Part shown: positions 36,590 through 47,765 of the stretch, piece after piece | Position numbering within the stretch: the stretch's first letter is position 1 | Layout: each line of letters opens with the position of its first letter | From: Nageia nagi | Taxonomy: Eukaryota > Pinophyta | Direction of reading: 5' to 3' | Assembly (NCBI GenBank): GCA_050084985.1 | Contig: JBITNC010000002.1 | Span: 29,574,001 to 29,638,000 of the forward strand | DNA: 64,000 bases | Program-made: the position numbers and the translations under genes | The notes under the pieces: model-generated | What the model was told of the DNA's origin: nothing | Database searches by the model: none | Seen by the model: only the letters and a program-made list of their open reading frames with translations

Positions 36590-37320
36590 TTGTATTTAGA
36601 TTTGATGGGTTTATTTCAGACTAAATCTCTTGATGGAGCATCGTATGTCTTGACCTTTATTGATGAATTTAATAGGATGACATTTGGTTATCTACTCAAG
36701 CATAAGGATCAAACCTTTGATAGGTTCAAATATTTCAAAACCTTAGTTAAAAATTATATTTACTTCAAAATCAAGATATTGAGATATGATAATGGGGATG
36801 GGTATGATAGTAATGGTTCAATGACTATTGTGACAAACATGAGATCAAAAGGTAGTTCATAATCCCTTACATCTCTAAATAAAATGGTGCTGTTAAAAGG
36901 AAGAATATAACCATTCAAGAAATTGCTAGGTGCATGTTGAGAAACATCCCTAGTTTCTTATGGGGTGAACCTATGAGCATTGCAATCTACACCCTAAATA
37001 GGTGCCCTACAAAAGTAGTTAAGCGTAAAACCCTATATGAGGCATGTATGGGAAAGAAACCTAACATCTCTCACTTTAGATTTTTGGGTTGTGATGCCTA
37101 TACCTTTATTATTTATAAGAAAAGTAAGAAGATGGAAAAGACATATGAACAATGCATCTTTGTAGGCTATTATAGTCAACATAGAGGCTACAAGATCTTC
37201 TATCTTTCCTCTAGAGCAATGTTCATCTTGAGGGATGTAAAGTTTAATAAACTTCTTGAGGAATCTACTTCTTACGAGAATCTAGATGATCTTGATGAAT
37301 CTTATGTTGTACCTAACTAG
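36590..37320 (+). pseudogene. Copia B integrase core and C-terminal part
   Basis: The frame from 36590 reads LDLMGLFQTKSLDGASYVLT then FIDEFNRMTFGYLLKHKD, the integrase core with its first aspartate (D.MGP in family members). A frameshift follows at about 36800. 36934-37320 reads MLRNIPSFLWGEPMSIAIYT then LNRCPTK and RFLGCDAYTF, typical of the post-core region of Copia integrase. The glutamate region between them is broken. Confidence 0.88.
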
Positions 37321-37389
37321 ATGGATATCATTGTAGATAAGTCACCTCAAGAGAAAAATTATCTAACACAAAGGATAACAAAAAGTATG

Positions 37390-37851
37390 TGAAGGATTTA
37401 AAATTTAAAAAGTAAAATCCTAATCTCCCAATATCACTTGAAAGCTCTTTTAACCATCAATATTCAAAGCATTAATACAATAACCAATCTCACAAATTTG
37501 ACATATATATAAAGTGGTTCCTCTCATGCAAGAGAGTACATCCACTAACTAAGATATTTCTCATTCATAAAGTACTTCTCTTACAATAACTCTTCCTACT
37601 TCTTCTAACAATCCTAAAGCATAACAACACTACAAACTTGAGTGCAAACTTGAGTGAATAAATAAGAAGGGAGGCCCTTTATTTATAGGGAAAAATTTTC
37701 CCTTTAACCACCCTTATAACCAAGGGTTAAGTTAAGGTTACATAATATTTTATTCACTAAACACTTAAAGGTATCTAGAGATACTTTAAGTGTTAAGTGG
37801 GTTACATAGAAGAAGATATTAATACACAATAATGCATTTTACATTCCAACA
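37390..37851 (-). repeat. 3' LTR of element C
   Basis: 462 bp. Palindrome at 37760-37794 with AACAC/GTGTT arms; TATAAATAAAGGG box on minus near 37680; GTGGATGTACTCTC block near 37535. Confidence 0.9.
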
Positions 37852-40800
37852 CTCCACCTTAATGGAATATTGAGATAATGTGAAAAAGAGAGAAGAAAGA
37901 GAGAGTTCTCCGTCATAGATATATAATTAAAAATAAGAATATTTACATATTTGAGAAATAAAAAAGATCTTAGTTTGAGAATCATTACTTTATCATTTGA
38001 AAAAATGGTTTACAATACAATTATTAACCATAATTGGTTTCATTGTACAAATTATTCAATCAAAAACAAGTTGACATGATGAGTCTCCATGAGCTTGCTC
38101 ACCCAAGTAAGTAGCCTACATTAATAAAAAAGTTGCATGCTATAATTAGTTCATAAATAAGATTAATCAGATGCATTATATAAACATTCATATCAACATA
38201 AGATAAATGAATTAAGTAATTCCATCTAGAGATTGATCTATGATGCATTATAAGTCATCATGAAGATGCCAAACAAGTATATAGTCATCAAAAAAATAAT
38301 ATCAAAAGTCTTTTAAATATTTTATTTAAAGATAAAGTATTAATTTATACTCAATTCCCCTTTAATGTCAATTCTACCCCCTAAGCAATTAGATAGGTGT
38401 ATATACACCATTCAAATGAAGTTGATACCATATAGTAGTATTTAGTGATAATTCTCTCCCTTGATGTCAACGTCATTGATCAAATACGTAGCCACCTACT
38501 AGATAAAAATATGTATTGATCATTATAAGTAGAGCATAAGCACATACAAGTTCCTCACATATGGATAACCAAATAGTGCCAAAATGCACATACTGATTTC
38601 TCACATAGTGATAATTGAAATAATGCTAGCAGAAGCTAAAATATACCACTAGTTCCTCACATGGAGTGAACTAATCATGAAGGTGTACATCATCTACTAA
38701 AAAATGTACAACTAGTTCCTCACGCAAAACGAACTAACCATAAAGATGTACATCAAATGCTAAAAAATATACCACTAGTTTCTCACATAGAGTGAACTAG
38801 TTAATAAGGTGTACATAAAGATTGACACAATAAAACCAATACTTATGTGACTTTAACTATGATACTATAAAAATGCCTATTTGATCACATGAAATGTAGA
38901 AGACACATGTGAAAGATGCATAAGTTCTTATCTATTTACAAACATGTTGAGTTGGAGGTTTAAGTTCTTCTTAACAATATTATTGCATAGATGAAGAAAA
39001 AGCCATAATATGAAAACTTGATTATGCCACTAGTCAAGATGCCCAAGCCATAAAAGAAGATACCATCTTAACCATGCTACTAGTTAAGATGTAGATGATA
39101 AAAAAATGTAGTATTCATCTAACAACATGGATGCAATTTTCCATCAAGAGCAAAAGATTGCAATATGGGAGAAGGGTGAACCTTTTTAACCACTCCAACA
39201 TTCAAAAATCATGGAGAAGGTTAAACCTTTTTAACCACTCCATTCATGAGAATTTTTGAGCAAATAGCATAAAAATTGGCATTATTTTTTCATAACTTCA
39301 TCAAATGATAACAAATACATCATTGTATAATTACATGAGATGTTTATATTACCAATTTGCATCATTATAAAATGAAGATCTATTATAATTGTGATATATT
39401 TTCTAGCATACTAAAGTGTAGAACAAGGATTCAGAAAACACTATGTAAGCATGATTTTATCATAAGCACCTTTATTTAGATAGTAGAAAGCAACCAAAGA
39501 TATGTTGCTTAAAACATTCTTCTAGATAGTACTTAACATAGTAATGTGCAAACAACTTAAGGATTTTTAGGAGAAGTATCATTGAACTTTAAAGACTTTA
39601 ACTCCTCATTAGCATAGAATAACACTCAACAAACATGTTATTGTTAGTTTTCAGGTGATTTTGCTCATCCATGAGAAAATCAAAGACCTTCTCGAACATT
39701 GCTCTCTTCCTTTTAAACATATCACACTTGTGATTGGTAGCATTACTTATGATTGGTAGCATATAATTACTAATGTAAAGACTAGATTTCATGCTCCAAT
39801 GTAGAGGGATTGTCCATAACTCTAGATGAGGATCCTTCCCCAGTCTTAGTTGGAGTAACATGAATTAGAGCATTAGTCTAAAGATAACACAAAGTATTAA
39901 GCTGGCTAGGGATTCGAGGATTAAGAGGAGAATGGATCAAAGAATTAGGCAAAGCTTGGGGTGGAGCATTAGGTGGAACATTTAGTGAAGTATTAGACAA
40001 AACATAATCCTCATCATAACCAATACATGCTAGATACTCTTCATAACCAATACATGTTAGATACCTACCTACCTACCATGGCTAATTCATGCCTTTACAT
40101 TCAAATGATGATATCTATTTATAATTATTTGAGTAAGGCAAGTAGGTGATAAATATTAACATCAATTAAAATGGTGGTAAGGCCACCATAGATTTGTTAT
40201 GAAAATAAAATCTTCACCATAATCTGTATCAACATGTTTCCTAGAACAGAATGCATCATCATACCACACATGTCCAAACACCATTAATGTGGGTGGTAAG
40301 GTCATATGTTTGATATAGAAAAATAATCTTCACCATAAGTTGTATCAACTTGTTTATGAGAATAAGAGGTGGATTCACATAAGTCTATGTGAATTAATTA
40401 CAACTATGGTGGTGGCACAAAAAATGTTGCATCATTTAATGAATAATTACCACATAGACAAGGTTATGGGCCACAACAAGTGAAACCCATAATAAACATT
40501 TTGTGTAATAAATTTTACTTAATATTGCTCCATTTATTTTTTGCCCACTTAAATAAGAGGTATACTTCCTCTTAATTTGAAAAAATAATGTAGGAACAAT
40601 TTCCATTTTTTCAATAATGACACCCAAAAATTAATTAAGAGGTATACTCCAACATCAAAAAATTAATAACATATACTCCCCCTCAATTTGAAAAAAATTG
40701 TAGGAATAATTTACCATTTTTTTAATAATAACACTTATTTTTAAATAATAACACCCAAAAATATCATCCCTAAAGTTGTCTCTATCCCCCTTGTTGTTAT

Positions 40801-41340
40801 TTAAAAAATGATTGCTCCAAAAATTATCAAGTATTTACTAGCCATCCACCATCCATCCATTTTCTAAAAAATAATTATTATAAAACGGCACTATGGCTAA
40901 CAAAACACTAAGTAAATACATATCCCCTTAGTTATGGAAAAAGTAAAACCCCTTGAAAAAAATGAGCACTAAAAAAGGGAAGCTTCCATTTTTGAAAAAG
41001 TCACCATACAAATGAAATATTATCCCAACAAGGAAAAATATACCCTATGTAATTAAAAGAGAAGCTTCTATTGTGAAAAATTCATCTCCCATATTAAATA
41101 TTATGTAAAAAATAGGCCTTAATTAGAAAGGAGGAAAAAAAGCCAACAAAAGAAGGGGGTCAAGGGTGAAGAAGAGAGCAAAAATACTCCACAATGGTGG
41201 AAAAAATAGGCACAAATGTAAATAAATACATCTCAAACAAGTGTTATTAGGTTGTAGGTGTGTAGGGGAAAGAGCGAAGATGACATGCGGGTTGCAAGCA
41301 TGGAGGAGGAATGGGAGCAAGATTTGTGGTTGTGAACTCT

Positions 41341-41600
41341 ATCACATAGGGTTTAAGGTGACCATAGGGAAGTTGTACCCTCTGATTATGTGAAGGGAAA
41401 CCCCTTGAGGGTGTTGCTCCACCATATGGGGGTAGATGGTGTCCCCTAGCTAGCCATGCCTCCCTTGGGGTAGATGAAGGTCCCTAGACTACCATGCTCC
41501 CCTTGGGTAGGTGGCAGTCCCTTGGGTGTCGTACCTCCCATAGGAGAGGTTGATGACCCCTTTTAGGTTCCACACCCCTCATGGGCAAGTGGTGGATGCG
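41341..41600. repeat. GC-rich array in the leader of C
   Basis: About five imperfect units of about 50 bp built on CATGCCTCCCTTGGGG-like cores (CCATGCTCCCCTTGGGTAGG, CCTCCCATAGGAGAGG and others). It is a GC island in AT-rich DNA and resembles the array of element D in core wording and in distance from the 5' LTR. Confidence 0.75.
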
Positions 41601-42427
41601 ATCATGGATGCTACCCACAATATAATAGAGAAAACAAAAACTTTGTTTATAATTTAATTTTTTTATATTTTTTGTTTATTTGACATTAAAGAAATTCTAG
41701 TTTATAATGTTTTTTTTTTAAATATAACCTCTAATTACAAAATACAAATATTTATGGAAAACCATAATATTATTGTATTAATCTTTTATAAAGCCCTTGT
41801 TTTACTCATATTTAACAAAAGTTAAAAAATACTTGTGCATTTATGTTTGTAAAATAAATACAAATATGTAACATAATTGCAATATATATTTGTTTTTAAA
41901 CATAAACAAATAAAAAATTACCAAATAGTCAAAGTATTGACTAACCATATATTGTTGTTGCTACTTAACTATTTTAGGTAAACTAATTTTGCTAACAAAA
42001 TTATAACAACAATTTGTAAAATAAATTTTCACAAAAACTACATAACATATTGTTATAGATATGCAATAAAATTTTGTAAAAAATGGCATACTAAACCCTT
42101 CTAAGAAGGTAATCTCTTCAACAAAGATGAATTTAGTACTAAAAAAAATCATAAATCACCAAAATCCTTTGTAATGTTTAAGCTATTATTATACAAACAA
42201 GTCTCTTTTTAAATAATATATAAGCTTAATTGCATAAATAAGTGTATGTATAAGAAAATAAAAGCTTAATAAGAAGCTTAAAGTTTAGCAAACAATTGGA
42301 AAAAAAATGGCTTAAAAATTAGAAGAGATTAAGGAAAAAATTTATACATAAAGTATTTTACCTCACCAGAGTAGATTAAAGGGGTAGAATGGATCCTCAA
42401 GAATGGTGAAGAGGAGCCTCCAAGATA

Positions 42428-42439
42428 GCTCTAATACCA
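42428..42439 (-). promoter_or_regulatory. tRNA-iMet primer binding site of C
   Basis: Reads TGGTATTAGAGC on minus, one mismatch from canonical, two bases beyond the 5' LTR. Confidence 0.85.
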
Positions 42440-42441
42440 AA

Positions 42442-42891
42442 TGAAAGATTTAAACTTTAAAGAGTAAAATCCTAATCTTCTAAGATCACTTGAAAGCTCT
42501 TTTAACCATCAAAATTCAAAGCATTAATACAATAACCAATCTCACAAATTTGACACATATATAAAGTGGTTCCTCTCATGCAAGATAGTACATCCACTAA
42601 CTAAGATCTTTCTCATTCACAAAATGCCTCTCTTATAACAACTCTTCCTACTTATCTTAACAATCCTAAGGCATAACAACACTACAAACTTGAGTGAATA
42701 AATAAAAAGGGAGGCTTTCTATTTATAGAGAAAAATCCTCCCTTTAACCATCCTTGTACCCAAGGGTTAGGTTAAAGTTATATAATATTTTATTCACTAA
42801 ATACTTAAAGGTATCTAGATATACTTTAAGTGTTAAGTGGGTTACATAGAAGAAGATATTAATACATAATAATACATTATACATTCCAACA
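42442..42891 (-). repeat. 5' LTR of element C
   Basis: 450 bp, partner of 37390-37851. Its palindrome (42800-42834) has AATAC/GTGTT arms, one step different from the partner copy. It lacks a short duplicated GAGTGCAAACTT phrase present in the 3' LTR. Confidence 0.9.
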
Positions 42892-42899
42892 ATATGATC

Positions 42900-43860
42900 T
42901 TAAATAAATTTTTATTTATCAGAATTGATAGCAAGAATGAGCCCTCATAATTCAAAGAATCTTGAAAGCACAAATGCTGGATGGAAGCTAAGAAAGTGGA
43001 GTATGAGTATTTGATGAAAAATCAAACTTAGAACTTGGTTCCATATTCTAATAAATGGAATGTGATTGGTAATAAATGGATTTATAAAATCAAATACATT
43101 TTAGTTGGAGAAATTAAAAAATATAAGGCAAGGTTAGTAGCCAAGGGTTTCGCTCAAAAATATAGAGTTGATTATAAGGAAACCTTTTCTCAAGTGGAAA
43201 AGATGTCTATAGTCATATAAATCCTTGCTCTTTTAGTATCTTAGGGATGTAAAATTTTTCAACTTGATGTCAAGTGTGGATATCTACATGAATCAACCAA
43301 AAGGGTTTGTTATGGAAGGAAAAGAGTCCCTTGTGTGCAAGCTAAAGAAGTCCTTGTATAAACTTAAGCAATCACCTATATCTTGATACAAGAAGATTTT
43401 AAGATACTTTATCACCATTAGATTCTCTAAGTGCTTCCTAATACTAATCTATATATGTTCAATCAAGGATAAGATTTGGTCTTGATTATTCTATATGTAT
43501 ATGATCTTTTGATTACTATAAATAATCTCGAAATCATCCAAGAGTGCATATACAAACTCAAGGTAATACTTGAAATGATTGATCTTGGTCTCTTGCACTA
43601 CTACCTTGGAATGCAAGTATATCAATACAAGGATTATACTTACCTTAGTTAATCTAAGTATATCTTAAATATATTGCAAAAGTTTGAAATGGAGGAGTGC
43701 AATCTTGCCACAATCCCAATCTCTCTTGAAATCAATCTAACTCTTAGCTCTAACTCTCAATTGGTACATGCTATGTATTATATAAAATTAATTAACAATC
43801 TTCTTTATTTGACTATCTTTAGGCTAGATATTACCTTTATAGTAGATCTTATGGCCTGAT
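42900..43860 (+). pseudogene. Copia B reverse transcriptase
   Basis: After element C the frame resumes: VIGNKWIYKIKY, then KKYKARLVAKGFAQKYRVDY, then KETFSQV, the N-terminal part of Copia RT. At 43494-43505 the active site reads YVYD where YVDD is expected, so a catalytic aspartate is lost. Later frames include MQKFEMEECNLATIPIS, the connection region. Several frameshifts and stops. Confidence 0.88.
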
Positions 43861-43862
43861 TT

Positions 43863-44425
43863 ATGCAAAAACTATATGTTGAGCATCTTAATCTTGTTAA
43901 GAAAATCTTGGGGTATGTTGTAGGAACAAAGGATCTTGCTCTTAAGTATTCCAAGTTTCACTTGTTTATTCTCTTAGGGTTCTCAAATTTTGATTATGAG
44001 GAAGATATAGATTTTATAAAATCAAATTCGGATTATATGTTTAGCATTGGTTTAGGTGCTATCTCTTGTATTTCTAAGAAGTAGCCTACTATTGCTCTCT
44101 TCAACATAGAGGTAGAATATTGAGCCATGTCAGTCATGGCCTAGGAAGCTATTTAGTTGAAGAATCTTTTGAAAGAATTTATTAAGTATAGACAATATCA
44201 TGCATCTTAGATTTTTTTAGATAATCAATCAACTATTACTTTAGCAAAGAATATTATTTTTTATCAAAGAACAAAACATATTAAAATCCAAGCACATTTT
44301 ATCAAGAAGATTATGTATGGTATCCTACAATTGCAATATTTTCTATAAGTCCTAAACTTCACTGATTTGTTCACCAAGCCCCTTCTTAAGGCTCAATTTT
44401 GCAAGCTTAGGGAATCTATTAGGTT
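43863..44425 (+). pseudogene. Copia B RNase H
   Basis: Frames read VEHLNLVKKILGYVVGTKDL, then PTIALFNIEVEY, then LDNQSTITLAKN, RTKHIKIQAHFIKK and finally DLFTKPLLKAQFCKLR, the usual course of Copia RNase H to the pol C-terminus. The S/T-A-E-A-E-Y motif is altered to FNIEVEY. Stops interrupt it. Confidence 0.85.
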
Positions 44426-44429
44426 GGTG

Positions 44430-45214
44430 AAGTTGACCTCAAGGTGGAGTGAAAGTTGAATTCTTGTTGAATTCATGTTTGTGATGACAAATTCATCCCT
44501 AAGAGGATTTTTTTATTGTATAGTATTGATCTTTTTATGTATACCTTAATAATTAGTTCACTCTATGTGAGGAAATAGTTGTACATTTTTTAAACATATG
44601 ATGGCTTTTGCTAGCATTGTTTTAGTTATCCATATGTGAGGAACCAATATGTATTTTTTGGCACTATTTAGTTATCCATATGTGAGGAACCAATATGTGT
44701 TTTTTGACACTATTTAATTATCCATATGTGAAGAACTTGTATGTGCTTATGCTCTATTTTTGATGTTAATCAACACATATTTTTATACAAGTGAATATGA
44801 GTTTTGGCTTGGAATATTTGTGATGACTTATAATGCACCATTAATTAGTCTATAATTGGCATTGAATGATTTATTTATCTTATATTGATATGAATGTTTA
44901 TATGATGCATCTGACTGATCTTATTTATGAGCTGCTTATAGCTTATAGATTTCTTCTCGAGAGTGCAGGTTACCTACTTCAAGTGGGGAAGCTCATCATG
45001 TGAACTTGTTGAATAACTACTTTATACAGTGAAACCAATTATGGTTAATGATTGTAGTATAAACCATTTTATCAAATGGTAATGTAATGAGCCTCAATCT
45101 AAGATCTTGTTTATTTCTTAAAATGTAAATATTCTCATCTTCAATTATATCTTTATGGAGGATAATTCTATCTTACTCTTTTTTCCTTCTCTCCTCTTTG
45201 CTCTACCTTAATAT
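44430..45214 (+). other. 3' untranslated domain of Copia B
   Basis: Contains four or so copies of CATATGTGAGGAAC-type motifs (44540-44740), one copy of the core that became the 69-bp minisatellite elsewhere (44790-44850), and the GAGCTGCTTATAGCTTATAG segment. This same order occurs in the 16147 element and, in part, in C, D and E. No coding sense is apparent. Confidence 0.7.
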
Positions 45215-45510
45215 TGCATTAATGTATAATGCATTATTTTAAAGTCTTTTAATGTAATCCACTTAATACTTAAGTATTTAGTGAATATGATAGTGTAAAT
45301 TCACTAATACTTAAAAGTATCCCTATATACCTTTTAAGTATTTTTGAATAAAATAATGTAACTTATCCTACACTCCATATCATAAGCATACCCCTTAGGT
45401 AAAAGGATGATGCATGTAAGACATTGTACAATGGTTAAAAGGGTGATCCAAGGAAGGATTTTGGCTAATAAATAGAGGGGCCTTTCTTTGAGATTACTCA
45501 CTCAAGTTAA
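45215..45510 (+). repeat. 3' LTR of Copia B, truncated
   Basis: Matches 34450 onward through the second palindrome (45306-45342), the ATGAGCATGCCCC-like region and the CTAATAAATAGAGGGG box. It stops at about 45505-45510, where caulimovirid sequence begins. The first of the two palindromes has collapsed to AATACTTAAGTATT. Confidence 0.85.
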
Positions 45511-46584
45511 TGGTTGAGTTTAATCCTACTGAATCTAATTTCCATTATGACATTCCTATTGTGAACATCCAAAATTTCTATTGATTATATAGATGATACT
45601 CATGGCTTAGTCCTTTTTGCTAAAAAGATGATTTTATTCCAAACTGATATTGAGTTTTTGGGGCATAAGATCAATAATGGCTCTGTATAGTTACAACCAC
45701 ATGTGCTTTAATTTGTACATAATTTTCCTAAAAAAATTACCAAAAAGAAATAATTACAAAGGTTTCTTGGTTGCTACAATTATGTCTCTCCATTCTATGA
45801 GAAATTTGCACTTGATCAAAAACTCCTTAATGAGAGAATTCAAGAAGATCCTCTAGCATGGACTAAAAAATATACTATGGTAGTTAAAAGAATTAAAGAC
45901 AAATGTGTTAATATGCCTCCAACATAGGTTCCACATGAATCAAGTCCAAAGGTATTAGAAACTAATGCATCTAGAAAAGGATGGGATGTTGTCTTAAAAC
46001 AAAGACAAAAATATGCAAGTTGTAAGACTGTAGAATCTATATATGCTTATTCTTCAGGTTGCTAGAAAGGGGCATAATTAAACTATCATTATACAAGGAA
46101 AGAGATATTAGCTACCAAGATGGAGATTAAGAAATTTTAATTATATTTTTATAATATCCCATTTATCCTCAGATCTAATTTCATTGACATGAAAGGATCT
46201 CTTGAAGGTAAACTTGCAGAAGACTCTACTTCAGCACTTATGTTAAGGCTTCAATCTTTGTTCTCCTACTTCGATATCACATTTGAGTATTATAAAGGAA
46301 GGAGAAATGTACTTGTCAATTTTTTATCTAGAGAAGCCCTCCTTAGTTCTAAACTAGTATCTCCATAAGGATTTAATGTGTTGTAAATACATGCGTGTCA
46401 ATTCTTGTATGAATAAACACACACCAAACTACTTTGTCATTTTAATTCTATAGAAAGTGCTCAAATCTAGTCTGTGATAAATAGACTAAAGCATACCAAA
46501 ACATAAGAATGTTCTTCTTCTGAGCGCTGGTTTATAGATAATTTTTTCATAACTACCATGATACCCTCCAAAACATATGGTAGA
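45511..46584 (+). mobile_element. Endogenous caulimovirid copy 1, left part
   Basis: Starts with about 85 bases matching the beginning of the long frame at 52613 and then jumps, at a shared CTC (45599-45601), to sequence just after the RT active site. RT-end and RNase H remnants follow to about 46360 and then an intergenic part. It is cut at 46584 by element E and resumes at 51000-51005 with the GTAGA duplication. All frames carry stops. Old integrated viral DNA, defective. Confidence 0.8.
45640..46360 (+). pseudogene. Caulimovirid RT C-terminus and RNase H remnant
   Basis: Broken frames carry FQTDIEFLGHKI, the RT thumb motif, then the RNase H start ETNASRKGWDVVLKQ at 45958-46002 (family pattern D-A-S...G-W), and a C-terminal part near 46200-46360. 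The matching region in copy 2 lacks 256 bp of this RNase H core. At least six stop codons. Confidence 0.75.
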
Positions 46585-47047
46585 TGTTGAAAATTGTAAT
46601 GTAATATTATGTAATATTTATTATGTAATATTTCTCTTTAATGTAATTTCACTTAATGCTTAAAGTATCTATAGATACCTTAAAGCATTAAAGGAATAAA
46701 AATAGAAAGAAAGATAAATATAGAAACACCTTTAACCTTACCCTTGGATAAAACGAAGGTCAAAGGGTGGGTTAGTTCTTATAAATAGAGAGGTACTCCT
46801 CTCATTATGTAACTTGATCAAACATGGTAATGCTTGCCTTGAGAATTTGTAGGAGAGTTATCTTATGAGAAAGTAAGAGAATGATGGTTCAAAGTGGATG
46901 TACTCCCAAGAGATGGAGGAACCACTATACAGTGTGTGTTATCTTTTGTGTGATTGTTTCTTGCCTTTGTTAGATGGACGAATGATAGATTCTTGTTGAA
47001 AAAACTCCAAGGAGATCTTGGTTATATGGAATCCTTCAATTCCATCA
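46585..47047 (+). repeat. 5' LTR of element E
   Basis: 463 bp, TGTTGAAAATTG to TTCCATCA. Palindrome 46655-46689 (AATGC/GCATT), TATAAATAGAGAGG box near 46780, GTGGATGTACTCCCAAGAGA block near 46892. Confidence 0.92.
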
Positions 47048-47599
47048 AGTGGTATGAGAGACATTCTTGGAGTCTTCGCTTCAACAACCTTGAAGGTCCA
47101 TTCCTCTTCTCTGTCCATCAAATGTTGAGGTAAAAAAGTTGGAAGGTATAATCTACCTCTTCTTGTCAGATTTTTTGCTTTTATCATAGTATAGCAAAAT
47201 TTGATTAAAGAACATGTTAGTTCAATTTTTACTATGCATTATTTTTTTTCTAACAATTTGTTAGTTGTAATTTTTCAATAAAATTGCTTAATGTGTAGTA
47301 ATAATATGCAAATTTTGAGTAAATTTGCTTAAAATAAGTTGTTATAGCTTAAAATTGTAAGTTTCTATTTAGCATAGAATAAGTTAAAAGTCTTGTAATT
47401 TTTTTTTATTTTTATAGCAATACTAAATTGCTATTGCACAATTCTTTTATAACAAGTTTGTAAAAATTAATGTGCATGCATGATTTCATTCATGCAAAAT
47501 TTGGTTGCATACCAAATCTGATTGCATGCAATTTGGTTCCATGCAAAATCTATTAAAAAAAAGAAGAAAAAAGTCTATTATTTTTTTTAGTTGCAATAT

Positions 47600-47765
47600 T
47601 TTTTTGTAATTGCAATTAAAAAAAAAATACATTATTGCATACATGAAAAAAAAAAGAAGCATGCATTATTGCATGCATGAGAAAAAAAGAGAGGAAAAAA
47701 TCATGCATTATTACATCCATAAAAAAAAATCATGCATTATTGCATGTATGCATAACCTATTAAAA
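47600..47765 (+). repeat. ATGCAT-rich array in the leader of E
   Basis: About four units of roughly 40 bp combining GCATGCATTATTGCATGCAT palindromes with A-runs. It occupies the position that the GC-rich array holds in element D. The open frame across it is a by-product of the repeat. Confidence 0.8.

Larger units (their letters stand above)
37390..42891 (-). mobile_element. Element C: non-autonomous LTR retrotransposon inside Copia B
   Basis: LTRs 37390-37851 and 42442-42891 in direct orientation; minus strand starts TGTTGGAATG and ends TCTTTCA. Flanks are GTATG (37385-37389) and ATATG (42892-42896), a target duplication with one change. The primer site is at 42428-42439, and a TTAAGGTGGAG polypurine tract lies beside 37851. 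The 4.6-kb interior has no gag or pol. Its 3' domain (37900-39250) repeats motifs of the shared lineage: TAGTTCCTCACATGGAGTGAA several times at 38640-38800 and CCTTTTTAACCACTCC at 39180-39242. A GC-rich array lies in the leader at 41341-41600. The rest (39250-41100) shows no recognisable gene. Confidence 0.92.
34450..45510 (+). mobile_element. Copia element B (complete domain order, decayed, nested)
   Basis: 5' LTR 34450-35007, primer site 35010, gag 35100-35935, protease about 36020, GAG-pre-integrase 36390-36560, integrase 36590-37320, then element C (37390-42891). It resumes with reverse transcriptase 42900-43860, RNase H to about 44425, a 3' untranslated domain to 45214 and a truncated 3' LTR from 45215. 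It inserted into the gag of Copia A. Removing C restores collinear pol, which shows C arrived later. The domain order protease-integrase-RT-RNase H is diagnostic of Copia. Many stops and frameshifts make it inactive. It is the only member of this LTR lineage in the window with coding remnants of all domains. Confidence 0.9.

Noticed and set aside
45560-45600. IDYIDD phrase as an RT active site
   Set aside because: By comparison with 52680 it belongs to the start of the main caulimovirid frame; the resemblance to YIDD is coincidental and close to a deletion join.
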